A stretch of DNA of 64,000 nucleotides from Parasponia andersonii (lineage: Eukaryota > Streptophyta > Magnoliopsida > Rosales > Cannabaceae), in the NCBI GenBank assembly GCA_002914805.1, contig JXTB01000237.1:528230-592229 (forward strand), given 5' to 3'. This document shows positions 50,856-62,886 of the stretch, in pieces. The translations under genes and the position numbers were made by a program. The first letter of the stretch is position 1, and each line of letters begins with the position of its first letter. Below the pieces are notes generated by a model. It was not told the DNA's origin, did not search any database, and was given only the letters and a program-made list of their open reading frames with translations.

Positions 50856-51506
50856 GAAGTACGGAAATCTCCTCTCCTAAATATATTTTATGCCATAACT
50901 ATTTTCATATATGGACTGAAATTAATTTAATTCTACCTTGAAACAAAAGCCAATTAAGCATGTAACTTTGATATATAGGCAGCTTCGATCGGCCTTTTAT
51001 TGGGGTCGACATTGCTGGTTGAGTGAGGAAATTAAAGCTTCAATGAAGTACTTGATCAAATTTTGGATGCATTTGGAAAAATTGGTTTTCTTTCATTTTG
51101 ATTCGCCTCAGTTCGATCGATCGCCCGCCGGAAAGCAACACTTTTTAGGGTTTTGCTGGTCCATATAAGTACCTGTGTTCATGATCGCCGTGCTTTTCAA
51201 ATATGGGAGAAGAGGAAGAATTTTATAGGTGAAGCTTGATGAAGGGCAGGCGCGCACACACATTTTTCACATGTAAACATGCATAACCTCTCAGAGTGCT
51301 TTTATTCATGTCTGAGATTTTTTTTTTTTAAACTTTATTGTGTCAGTGTTTTCGTGTATGCAGCATGCATTTGGCTCAACTTTGGCTGTTGTAACAAATG
51401 CAACGATATTATATTAATAATAAAATGAAATGTGGTTAATTTGGGTTTGCAATATCCGGTACTTTTGTACGTATACATGTGTTATATATTTCTGTATATT
51501 ATTATT
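50856..51506. other. 3' flank of the CAX4-like gene
   Basis: Holds the 3' UTR, probably to a point near 51420 where the sequence reads AATAATAAAATGAAA. No other gene is seen. The open frame at 50938-51168 has no recognised domain. Confidence 0.5.
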
Positions 51507-51860
51507 GGACACTAATTTAGTACGTATTTTTTTTATCTATACATAAGTATCATTTTAGCCAATGTAGGTGACAAAAAAAAAAAGGAATAAATGTGAGAAA
51601 AATGCGCTGTTTTTATTATTTAAACAGGTGTTTACAACAAGTGTCAGTTTTATATAACACAGTTAGTACTTTATAAATACACAAAGAGCGAGAGGCCCTA
51701 GTTACCTCAATTTATTATATACATTTTTTTATAATAAAAAATAAGAGAGAAAAATAATAATAATAATTCACGTCTTTTCATATATTTCATTATAATCATT
51801 TAATGATGATCGATAGTTAAAAAAAATATAAATTAAAAAATATCTATTTGATTGACAACC
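51507..51860 (+). mobile_element. MITE copy interrupted by a 143-bp insertion
   Basis: The left end GGACACTAATTTAGTACG, poly-T and the right end TATTTGATTGACAACC belong to the TA-flanked MITE family. Between CCAATG (ending 51564) and AATTTATTATATACATTT (starting about 51708) lies about 143 bp absent from other copies. The insert opens TAGGTGAC and closes in a way that resembles GAGGTAAC inverted, possibly a short terminal repeat of another small element. Confidence 0.65.
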
Positions 51861-52507
51861 ATTATTATTATATAATATATATATATGTTCAGTATCTGTG
51901 TTTATTATTTTCTAAAATAACTATTCAATAACATAATTACAATATATATTTACATACGATATCATAAAAGAAAAAGATATTATATGACTATAAATTACTG
52001 CAGAAGTTCGTTAAAATTTGCAAATATGTGTGTATGTTAAAATTAACAAATATGTGTGTATGTTTATATATATGTTGTACAAACTTGAGAAAAATTGGAA
52101 ATTATAGACAAAAGAAAAAAGGAATTAAGAGACAAATATCTACATGTGTATAATTCTTCTCATTTCTAAGTCCGATGGACACGAGATTCATATTGATTGT
52201 TTATTTGATATTACGTGGCTAGATATGCTTTCTGGTATATTTGTGTTTTTCGTTGAAAAATAAGAAGAAGAGGTTTAGATTCTTTATTATTATATATCCT
52301 CATGCATTAAAAATAATAAACGTATAATACATACATATAATACATAAGATTATATGATTCACCCCTCAAAAGAAAAAACAAAGTAGTATAAGATTCAACG
52401 AAAATTATTTGGGTCACTGTACTTTGCGCATAATTCAAAAAAATATTATAATTGAGTATATACTTATATACTATTGACTATTATACAAAACTCACCAACA
52501 CTAAAAC
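51861..52507. other. Intergenic AT-rich stretch
   Basis: No gene, RNA gene or additional repeat was recognised between the interrupted MITE and the reverse-strand LTR. Confidence 0.5.
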
Positions 52508-55500
52508 TGTTGGATTTAAAAATAATTTTCGCAGCGGAAGATTGACCCAGGAATATTCAAAAAATTTCTCAAAACAATTGATTATATGAGTACATAGTAT
52601 TAATTCATAGCATAGGAATAAACAAAGAGAATATATCTAATACCTTTTGTAGCCTATCAGCGGATCTTGGCTTTACTATCTTTTAAACCATGATCTTCCA
52701 ATCCAAGCCTCAAGCACAATTGGATGAACGTATGAGCGTTGCGTACTGTTACGACCCAAACCTCGGGGTAGTGGCAGAAAGGGAATTTCACAAAAATTGG
52801 AAATTCTTTGCTTTTTTTTTTTTTTTCTTTACAAATGTATTATGAATTCCAACCAGTGGACCTATCCCACAATTCATAGTCACCAATAAACACAGACTGA
52901 AAAATTATAAGAAAAACCAAATTCTCAGATACTTCACTGAGCATCATCATTCATACCTCAACATCAAGTTAGAATGGCATATATAGTTATAGACATTTTC
53001 AAAGTAACACACTTAACATGAATGCTAGTAATATCCATATATTTAACAAGACTTAAATACGAGTCTTGTATTCACACTCCTAGCATTACCCAGTCTCAAA
53101 CTACGAATAAAAGATAATTTTTTATTCCACTTGTTGATCGTCAATGTCACATTGGACACCAACTATAAAGAAAGTAGGGAGGGTAAGCATAAATTGCCCA
53201 GTAGGTTATCCAATTTCCCTTTTTAGGAAAATCTTTTTTAAATCTCAAAACATCTGCATAGTTAATAGTACCGGAAAGCATTTCTATAAATATTAAGGAT
53301 TTAAACCATTTACAGAAAATCATGCTAAATCCAAAACTAGATATCCAGGTCAAAACATATAAAATTCTCAATTAAAATAAGCTTAATGTAAATCACATAA
53401 ATCAACACATCACATGAGCTCTCATCCTCTCATCACTACTAGACAACTTATACTACATATATTGAGTGTTCTTTGCCTGACATCTATCTCTGAAAACCGG
53501 AGGAACACTTATGTGTCAAATCCTACCAAACCGGAGGGGCACCGAATGCTTACGTCTACCGAATGGAGATAGTCAGAAAACAAACCCCGCTCAGGTTTAC
53601 GGGCTCTCACCGAAGGCGGGTGTACTAGTCCACCTACTACAATACCGTGATGCCTAAGACGACTCTCATGCATGATCATATGAAAAGTGCAATATATATA
53701 GAGTCTCAAACAACCATGCAATGGTTTAACATTCTAAACATGCTCTGATTTTTAATTAAAATCCATTTTGTACTTTAAAATACAAAAGTACAGTTTCTAT
53801 GGTTTTACCAAATTTCAAATATAAAAACTTGTATAAAATCATATTTAAAAATATCTAGAGCAGTCTACAATATTTCACAAATTCATAGTTCATTAAAATA
53901 ACTATTCAAATAATTCAATTTAATAAAATCACGAAATTTCATTTTTTAGAATAAATTCTAATTTTAATAAAAATAATAGAAAACAAGGAAATTGAATCCC
54001 CTATCTCGAAATAGTAATTATGTTGAGCAAACGACGCTAGAAATCTCCTCAATTGATCACCGGGTTGTTCGGACAATTGTTCTTGAATCTCGTCACGTTC
54101 ACTTGAAAGTTGACTTTTCAAACGGAGTCTCGGATTGAGAAATAGAGGTCACCACTGAATTCAGAACACCCAAAAATATTGGTTTATATCTAAAGTTCGT
54201 CGAAAATGGGTTCTAGTACGGGACCGGCCAGTGGCACGCAAAATGGTGCAATTCATAAATTATTTTCTCGATTTTCGTGCCACTTCAGAAAATAGTGGTA
54301 TTTTATATCAAACTTCATGTCCCGACCTCACTGAGTCCAAATTCGAAGTCAGAACTCAATTTCGAGATCCCAAACACTAAATGGGCTCAAAAATCAGAAA
54401 TTTATAAAAATACCACATTTTGAAAATAATTAGAAATATACCACATTTTCATCCAGATAATTAACGATCTTCCGATTATTGTTTTAACACTTAAAAATCA
54501 TGGGATTTCATGTTTCAAACTCCTCTATCTCGTGGTAAAATTTTCTTGGGAAAAATAACTCAATTCCGAAATAATTACGAAAATACCACAAAAATTAATT
54601 ATTAAAATATTGCTACAATAGTCAACTTCTCACCAGAGCCGAGCTGGAGGCCGAAAGTGGTCGGAAATGAAAGCTAGAGTCAAGACGAATCCAACGGTGG
54701 TAGTGGTGCGGTGATCGGACGTCGGACGGTGAAACGGCGGGCAAAAAACCGATCAGCAAAAACTGATCAACAGGCGGTGGTTTCGAGCTGTGATTTCTCC
54801 AGCGAGAAGCGGCGGTTCACGGCAGCAGTACCTGGCGTTAGTTCGTCGGCATCTTCCGGTCATGGCGGGCGGATGCGTCTGGCACGGCGACGGCTGGTGG
54901 AACCTCGGGTGAACAGTGGCAGGGGGTGGATCTCGGAGGACTTCCGTAGAGAAGAAAGAAGAAATAGGGAGTTTTTATGCAATTTTCAAAAACTGTAGTA
55001 GTGGGCATGTGGCGCAATCTAATTCGACCAAAAAAAAAGTTTCTGAAATTCCACTTTTGCCACAATTTTAAAAAGATTATTTCACTTTAGTTCATCATTA
55101 ATTACACTTTTGTCCCCAGTTTGAAATTTTTTTTCCACGTGTACCCTAAATGCACCTAGACTCTATCTTGTCTAGATTCAACACCAAATTTATTTCCGAC
55201 TTTTATTTAATTAATCCAAAAATACAAAATTGTCCTTGAAGTAAAATTACTTAATTACTCTTATAAAATTTAAGATTTTACACATACAATTTCTTAAACT
55301 CACACTTAGACCCTTGTAATTTTCTCAACACATGATACGAAGACTCTCTTTTTTTTTTCTCTCTAGGTTATGGAGGCTTTGTAGAAAATAATACGTAATA
55401 TTTTTCTAAGGTTTCCTTTATATATATATATATTAAACTATTTAATAAATAAATTAATTAATATATATAAAAAAATGTTTAGAAATAAATGTGGTTTTTA

Positions 55501-56859
55501 TAATTTATTTATATATATTTAATTAATTAATCTAATATCTATATATATATAATTTAAAAAAAACATAATCATTGTTTTAATAGGAAACATAAGTTTCCTT
55601 TTTTTTTAATAAACGTAAAGCTTATAATTATATATTAATTAATTAATCTAATTAATTAATATATATCTCTCAAAATAAGACTTTAGTCAGTTTCTCATTT
55701 TCTATTTGTCTAATTATCTGATAATTAGATATTTTTAAATTCAAAATTTAAACAAATTAGGAAACTTATCCCTTCATAAATCTAAATTAATTAATTCAAA
55801 ATTAATTAATAACAATTATTAATTATATATAGATAAACTATTTATTTAGACAAAATGTATAGTAACAGAAAGAATGTAATATCTAATACAATGTTTGTAA
55901 GAGGTGAAATTGAGGACCTATGGATCTGTAATTCAAGCTCTAATAATTATGACAATTAATTAAACTCTTTAATCAATTTGTCTAATTTATTAATTATAGT
56001 ATTACTCCACTAAAAATCTGGAATTACACTCTTGAAGTTACAGAATTAATTTACTCAGAAAACAGCGAGCAGTTCATCAATTTAATCATTACACGTAGTT
56101 CAATCCTTAATAGATAAGTCATAATTGGAGCTAGGTCATATTTCGTTTACCTCTCCAGTTACATATTTATCCTTGTGTACCATTGATTCTCTAATGAACA
56201 AATAATTTATAAATCTATTATAAATTGAGTGCTCAAACTGTTCAAGTCCTTAATTAATACACAAGGGAGTCATATTTCTTGCTTCTTGATGGAAGGAATG
56301 GATTTTATATTTGTAAGTTATATTCTCAGCTACTCATCTCGTCATGCTTTCAAGATACAAATATTTCGATCTATTTAAAAAATAAATATTTAACAAGTAT
56401 GTTAAAGAACTACTCATGATTAAGATTGATCTACATATGATCATCTAGTGATATTATTTGAACTCTCAACAGTTAACAAAATTTATGTGAGATTCAAATT
56501 ATATCTGGTCCAGTCCTATATAATCGAATTATATAAAGTACCTCCATTGTGATGTCAACACATCAATAATCTGGATAAGACTATCATATTCTCAATGTTA
56601 ATGGACTGTACTAATAATATTTAATTAAATATCTCAAACTTTAATTAATTATTACGGACTATATTTAGTTTATTTTCTATAAATTTAATCCTCATGCATA
56701 TAACACTTATATACTAAATTTGTGGTCACATAAATAAACTAGGGATTTTCTGATATTTAAAGACATACAAATTATGCACAGATTCAAATAGAAAAATATT
56801 ATGTTATTAATTCAGCAAATATCCAAAATATACATGCTTTTAGGCCACAAATCCTAACA
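52508..56859 (-). mobile_element. LTR-type element, minus strand, split by a nested insertion
   Basis: On the minus strand it starts at 56859 with TGTTAGGATTTGTGGCCTAA and ends at 52508 with ATTTTTAAATCCAACA, which matches the opening style of the solo LTR at 57566 (TGTTGGGATTTTTGGCCTAA). The total is 4352 bp but includes the nested repeat at about 52747-55330. Without it about 1760 bp remain, close to the 1761 bp of the solo LTR. No coding domains were seen, so this also looks like a solo LTR. The flanking five bases (AAAAC and CAAGC) agree at three of five positions. Confidence 0.6.
52747..55330 (+). mobile_element. LTR-like repeat, TGTTACGACCC family, copy 2 (nested)
   Basis: Starts TGTTACGACCCAAACCTCGG and ends near TTCTCAACA (or AACACA). 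It lies inside the minus-strand LTR at 52508-56859. It shares ordered blocks with copy 1 (15103-17230) and inverted blocks with copy 3 (59340-61066), including TACCGTGATGCCTAAG near 53644 and the CACCGAAGGCGGGTGTACTAG block at about 53608. A G-rich part at about 54640-54960 contains a frame without a known domain. Beginning with TGTTACGACCC and lacking coding domains, it is best read as a Gypsy-type solo LTR; its exact end and target-site copies are unresolved. Confidence 0.55.
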
Positions 56860-57560
56860 CAAGCTTTATAATTTAAGACACATTTGGATACCGCCGACGA
56901 GCTTCTATTCAGCCCAAAAAAGAAGAAATAATGAATAGAATGTCTGTCGATCCAGGAAGACCCGAACATTTATTCTATCTGCATATCCAGGTAAATCCTT
57001 AAGACTAAAATAATTTATGTCATCATATGACATCGCTTAGAAATGAAAAGAGACAAAAGAGGAATTTTTTTTTTTAAGAAAAAGGAACTATTGTAAAATC
57101 CCTTATTCTTGTAAGTGTATTTTGGTCTTTAAATTTAAAAAAAAAAAATCGAAATTGGTTCAAATTGAATTATGTTTATTTTGGGGATTTAGATGTAGAA
57201 ATCATTGAACTAGGGACTTATTAGCAAAATTAGATGTCTATTTATTGATGGACATATGCCCTTTCTTTTCCCCAGTTCTTTCTTTCTCTCCTTCCCCTGA
57301 TTCCTCTCTGCTGAAAAAATGGCGATAATGCCGAAAATCCAGTCAAGCTCCGACAAAGCAGATTTCGTCATCGTTGATGCTTGCCACCAACCTCTGCCGA
57401 TAGCCTAGGAGCAGACGATTGTCACGCCACCACCCCCGTGGCTTGAATCGGCTCTGTTCGCCGCTGGTGAAACTGAGAGCCCATGATTGTTTTTCCGACG
57501 CCAACGCCGATTCCGGAGTCTATTCGATGTAAAAATAGTCGAGTTTGATTCTTCCTGTCA
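56860..57560. other. Intergenic stretch between two LTR sequences
   Basis: The left 350 bp are AT-rich. The right 260 bp (about 57290-57550) are notably richer in C and G and contain an ATG (57319) in a leader-like context, but stop codons soon interrupt every frame. It could be a decayed gene end or LTR-derived DNA; no family was recognised. Confidence 0.35.
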
Positions 57561-57565
57561 CAATC

Positions 57566-59326
57566 TGTTGGGATTTTTGGCCTAAAAACAGATTTCCAAT
57601 TTTACCTTTTTGAGTATAAACAACTATCTCTTATATGAAATTATGATATTTGCTAGATTAAACTATTTTAGTTAAATAGTTTATTCATCTGAAAAAGATT
57701 TCATGACTTTATATGTGTATAAAGAAACAAACATGATTAAGTGTTATGATCTGTAAATAAAGATGGAATACTTTATTTACTATAGGTTGTAGTGTTTGTC
57801 TATCTTAACGAGAATGATGTGTCTCAAATCATTGAAATATCTGACTTCTGATAGAAACATTAATGCAATATAAACAAGTTATGTGTATTAAACTGGACTA
57901 GGTAATATAAATAATTGGAGTGCCGTAACTCAATTCTTATATTATCACAAACTAGTTCTTAGTATATAAATCTTAATCCTTGATGTTTGACTGGACTTGC
58001 TTTCATAGGTTATAGCCTTTTGATTTGTTAAAAGACTAACCTCTATGAAGTTAGAGGTGAACTCTAGCATATTGAAGGTTATAGCTTATGAATTGATGGG
58101 AACACCAAATAGTTAAGGACACTATATATTAATGCCACTTTAGGTTCTTTCAATATTCATGGAATAATTAAATCTAAGATCCTAGTATTCACTTTGTGAA
58201 TTGGTTGATAATTTTGTCTAAATAGCCATTGAGAACAAAATTATCGACAACATTATTCCTTGATAGAAAGATGGTAACTTAAAGATAAATAAGTGTTGGA
58301 GGGGTATTACGGTAATTTCACCTATCCAACTACGACATTGTATAGGGATTATATATGTGGTATAGAATATGCTAGATGGATCGGTTAATTAAGGTTAGTT
58401 GATTAAATCTCTATAAAAGGCATGACATTTAATCTAAGAGTGCAGTATTGAGCATTTAGTGGAATGTCCCATTTACTAATAATATTTATATAAATACCAT
58501 AATAAAAGTTATTATGTATTTATCATATTATTGGAGCTTAGATTATTTGGATCCATTAGGTCCCTTGTCTAGCTCAATTAAGCTCATTAATTGATTGGTG
58601 GTATTTATGAAATAAGTTTCATGAAATTGTGTGAAATAATGATTCTACACAGACGTTGGTATTTTTATAAATAAATTTCATGAGTTGGACATATTTATAA
58701 AAATACACCCAAAGCCCAAATTGGAGAACAAATCCAATCCTAATTGGACTAGGGTTAGCAGTTTTTAGACCCATATATATAAGATATATGAGAGGAAAAA
58801 CTACACAGTAACTCTAAGAGAGTCACACACATAGACACAGGGAGAGAGAGAGAGAGAGAGAGAGATTTCGGCCAATTTAGGCTAAGTGAGAAAAGAAAAA
58901 GTTTCCTACTATCTCACAGTCCCATCTCACGTCCCGGTGTTCCATAGGATCAAGAAGGCATTCTTGATCGTTCTCCAACGAAGGTTTCGACTTGGTGCCC
59001 ACTTGTTTCATCAACAAAGAGCAAGAGCATAGACAAGAAGATCTAGAGTTGGAGGTCTGATTATCATCAATAAGGAGATCAAGAAGGAACACGCTATAAG
59101 AGGTAAACCCTAATCTCATCTCTAGGGTTTTGTATCTAGATTTGATTTATATTGTACATGATAATGTATATAATGCATGTGTGTTATATGGTTATAAAAA
59201 CTGTTTTCATGTAAAATTTTAAAACCTAAATCTGCTATTTTTCCGTTGCGTTCATGATATGATCATGTATTTTCTATATCTACATACATGCATGATTTTC
59301 CTAAGTGTTAGGTCAATTTACCAGCA
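57566..59326 (+). mobile_element. Solo LTR (1761 bp) with 5-bp target-site duplication
   Basis: Starts TGTTGGGATTTTTGGCCTAA and ends TTTACCAGCA. It is flanked by identical five-base copies CAATC at 57561-57565 and 59327-59331. TG...CA ends plus a perfect duplication and no internal coding region define a solo LTR left by recombination between the two LTRs of an inserted element. An internal TATAAAAGG at about 58422, a GA microsatellite (about 58842-58864) and AAACCCTAATCTC (about 59106) are typical promoter and leader features of long LTRs. Confidence 0.85.
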
Positions 59327-59339
59327 CAATCTTCATCAT

Positions 59340-60086
59340 GGTATATATATCTTGACTCAATATTGCCCGTATTAAATTTTTTTCATTTTTGTCAATTTTG
59401 AGCTATTTTAGCTTTATACTTAAACTTTGCAATCCGACCGTTAGATCGTAAAATAAACCTCATATTTGTGATATACTCGTGAAAACAAAAATTCTGATAT
59501 ATATATATATATATGTATATATATTGCATATATTTAGTGACGAGTAAGAAAATCTAAATCTAATAGCTTAGATTGTCTCTATTGCGTGTCGTGGGTGCGG
59601 GTTCGGCCCGAGCTTAAATCGGTCAAACTATATGTTAAACTTAGCATTTTTGGGTACTCTTAATTCAATGGTGAAGTCCATTTCACGATCCAAAGCTCCA
59701 ATTAAAAACTGAGTTTTCAAACCTATCGATCAAAGTTTCGAAAACAACATCCAACCTTCCAAACGACGTCAAACTTTCTACATAGTTCCGTAGCACTATT
59801 TGGACATTTAATTGAAGTAGGGGTTCAATTACTTAGTTTTAATACATGATTTAATTTAAAATTTGTATTATGACTATTTTATGAAAAATCATGAATTAAA
59901 TACTATTTTAATGAATTGTTAGATAATCTTGGATTATTCTAGAATTAGACTATGTGACTTCTATTCATATTTATAAAATCGTGATCTTGGATGATTTAGT
60001 AGATTTCATACTTAAAGTACCATAAATTCCAGAATAATATCAAACAGATTTTTAAAGCATTGTTTGATTATATTCTGCATGGTTAT

Positions 60087-60141
<55 letters not shown>

Positions 60142-61066
60142 ACATATTGTACATATCATAGGATCACACATAAGATGCATCTTAGGTATCGTGGTTTTAC
60201 AGTGGGTAGACTAGTACACCCACTTTCGGTGAGAACCCATAAACTCATGCGAAGTTTTTCTGATTATTCTCATTCGGTAGGTGTAGATATTCAGTTGCCT
60301 CTCTAGTCTGTAGATTAGACACATGGGTGTCCCTACAGTATTCTAGGATAGTTATTAGGTAGAGAGTACTTAATACACGTAGTACGAGTTATTCTAATTT
60401 GTGATGAGAGAGTGTGAGCTCATAGGATGAGTTGATTTATGATAAATACAAATGTGTATTTCTGGTTTTGATTTTTGAATATGTGACTATTCTAGATATT
60501 AATTATTTTATACATGCTTTATAAATTGAATTTTGAAAAAGTATTAACCGTGCAGGTTTGATAAAATTACATTAATTCAAAAAGGTAATTGAATTTCTAC
60601 TAAGCATTCACGTGCTCACCCCTATTTCCTCCCTTTTTCATGTGTCGATTTATTTTGTGGTAATTTTCTTGGTAGCTTGACAAGTTTGTTTGGCTTATGT
60701 ATGTCGTCTCCCAAATCTTCATTGGTTGACTCCTACTTTATACTATACTTTCCTTTTTAAGTCAAATTTATTTAGTCAATTGTAGTGTATTTATTAAATA
60801 GATGTATGATGATGATTTTTGCTATCAAATTAATTACTTAGAAAAGAAAATGATTATAAGTAAATTATTTGAACTTTGGGTCTCGGATTTTAAATTAGTT
60901 AATTAGGATTTTCGGTAAATTTAAAATAAAGAATTTTTTGGAAATTTAAATTATAATATAATTATCAAATATATCCTCTGAAATTTTAGAAACGATTATT
61001 TATCATTTTTTTCACTTAAAATTACTAAAAGTCACGGCCTTAGATCGTGGGTCGTGCCCAACTATA
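59340..61066 (-). mobile_element. LTR-like repeat, TGTTACGACCC family, copy 3 (inverted)
   Basis: In reverse orientation relative to copies 1 and 2. The block GTAGACTAGTACACCCACTTT near 60204 is the reverse complement of the CACCGAAGGCGGGTGTACTAG block of copy 2, and the section near 59650-59760 mirrors copy 2 at about 54110-54190. The right end reads GATCGTGGGTCGTGCCCAAC, corresponding to the family's start. A (TA)n tract (about 60086-60138) interrupts it. The left boundary is uncertain. Confidence 0.5.
60086..60138. repeat. (TA)n microsatellite
   Basis: About 25 TA units with one interruption (TACATA), within LTR-like copy 3. It is the longest of the TA tracts seen. Confidence 0.9.
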
Positions 61067-61516
61067 ACAAATATAAATGCGTATATGGTCAATCGATGCT
61101 GCTTCATGTTTTCCACAAGATATAATATAGAAATGAAGATTAATGCAAATTGTGCCTCCATATATATAGATATGATTTCCAACAATGGGGCTCTATAACA
61201 ATTATATACATATATATATATTGCTCAAGCCACGATAGCGATATCAATTGCATGCATTAAAAAAGGATGGATCTTAATTAGTGGAATACAGAACTCAGAT
61301 TAAAAAACGATGATTTATCGAAACTATTTTCTCTCTCCATTTCATATCATCCGATCCAATTAAACGATATAGAAAGATTATGACTTATATGTTTATCTTT
61401 TGTTACTAGCTGCTTAGATTAAAACAATAATGATAATTCCCAAAACCTGTAGCTGATGGGAGACACAATTTAATCCTATCAATTACAAGGTACTAAGTTT
61501 GAGAAGGCACTATTAG

Positions 61517-61566
<50 letters not shown>

Positions 61567-62580
61567 TAGACACAATTTAATCCTATCAATTACAAGGGAC
61601 TAAGTTTGAGAATGCACTATTAGACTACATGTTTTTTCCCCCCTAATTTTAGAAAAGTGCTAAATAAACTATTTTTCTCACACATAAGTTTTACTATAAT
61701 ATAATAAGTTATAGTAAAATTCATGTGTGACTGTAAGAATGCAGCTAATATCTCTTTTATTTATTTATTTTATGGGCCCCAAGCCTTTTTCAAGGCAACT
61801 ATAACATATTTTTGATATCAACAGATATAAGACCTAAACAATCCAGAAGCTGCAGTTACTACTTTGGGCCTTTCTTACTTTGAAGACTGCTTCTGATGCC
61901 CATACTTTCTTTGAGGTCCAGGATCAAATAAGCCCACCCTCCACCCCTGTGTCTAATGAAGAACCTAGAAAGAAATTAAAAAAATAAGATGAAAACATAG
62001 CAATCCTTTTATGGTTCCTGCGAGAATTCTGCAGCTCGTGCCTTATTGAAATGGTTCGACTCAGCAAAAGGAGGGTGCTGTCAAGTTCTGACCTAACTTC
62101 CTCCATTTACTTTACTTATGGTTCGTCGGCCTAAAATAGAAGGGTTCTTTTATAAATAAAGTCAAAAGAAAACCCATAGCCATATTAAATTAAAGCGCAA
62201 CTTAGGTTAATTAAGAGTAGAGTACTTTAATTAGGGACCACATCTTAGAATAATATTGATGTCCCCTGTACTATCAAACAAACCAATAGCAAAAAGTTCC
62301 TTAATATCAAGAATTACATGCTCCTGTATATCCTAGAGAAGAATGATAGCGTTAGTTGCATTCAATATAGTGAATACTCATTATCTGAAATATTAAGAAT
62401 ACTCATTATCTGAAATTATAATTTTAGGTTCGAAGAGAGTGAATCTTATGATCTTTAATAGAGTGAAATAGAGATTGGATAATAATAAGTATTTTTTTTA
62501 ATTTATAATAAGTTTGAGATTATTACTTAAATCGTACTTTATAAGAACAATACTTGATGTTTTAACCGAAAATGTAAATA
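61067..62580. other. Intergenic stretch before the TAAC-like gene
   Basis: AT-rich. Contains the duplicated segment described separately at 61462-61630. The open frame at 61924-62106 (minus) has no recognised domain. Nothing else with coding character was found. Confidence 0.5.
61462..61630 (+). repeat. 61-bp segment duplicated on both sides of a (TA)n tract
   Basis: The segment beginning GACACAATTTAATCCTATCA and ending GCACTATTAGACTACAT occurs at about 61462-61522 and again at about 61569-61630, with two mismatches. Between the copies is a 40-bp (TA)n run. Duplication of a unit containing the TA tract, or a repair event at it, would explain this. Confidence 0.9.
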
Positions 62581-62609
62581 AATAAATAGTACAATGTAGA
62601 GATTTAGAT

Positions 62610-62648
62610 TGGGCCTGCATCGGTGTTAATGAAAGCCCAGGAGGCCCA
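62610..62648 (+). promoter_or_regulatory. Paired site II-type motifs upstream of the TAAC-like gene
   Basis: TGGGCC at 62610-62615 and its inverse GGCCCA at 62643-62648, about 240-280 bp upstream of the ATG. TGGGCC/T (site II) elements, bound by TCP factors, are enriched at genes for organelle and growth functions. Function here is inferred. Confidence 0.5.
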
Positions 62649-62886
62649 AGGTAATTTGAAGGGGAAAAAAAAAAAAAAAGAAAAAGAAAAAATATCTTTT
62701 AAAAAACTCTGAAAAGGAAAAATTAATGGAATATACGCACGAAGCCATTACCCGCCTACACGGTCAGAAAAGTACAAAGTGCATTTTCCACACTCCCCTC
62801 ACTCACTCCCTGCAACTACCTCTTTCTTTCTTTCTTTCCTTCCTTCCCCCTTATCTCTTTCCCTTCCCTCTCTCTCACACCGAATT

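Noticed and set aside
54711-54998. 95-codon Arg-rich open frame
   Set aside because: Lies in the G-rich block of LTR-like copy 2, with no known domain and no conserved frame in copy 1.
15103-55330. Copies 1 and 2 of the TGTTACGACCC repeat as the two LTRs of one element
   Set aside because: They are about 37 kb apart, strongly diverged, and separated by several intact host genes and another retrotransposon.
62779-62886. In-frame N-terminal extension of the TAAC-like protein
   Set aside because: The frame is open upstream, but its first codon is GTG at 62779, not ATG, and the sequence is CT-rich leader DNA. The ATG at 62887 was taken as the start.
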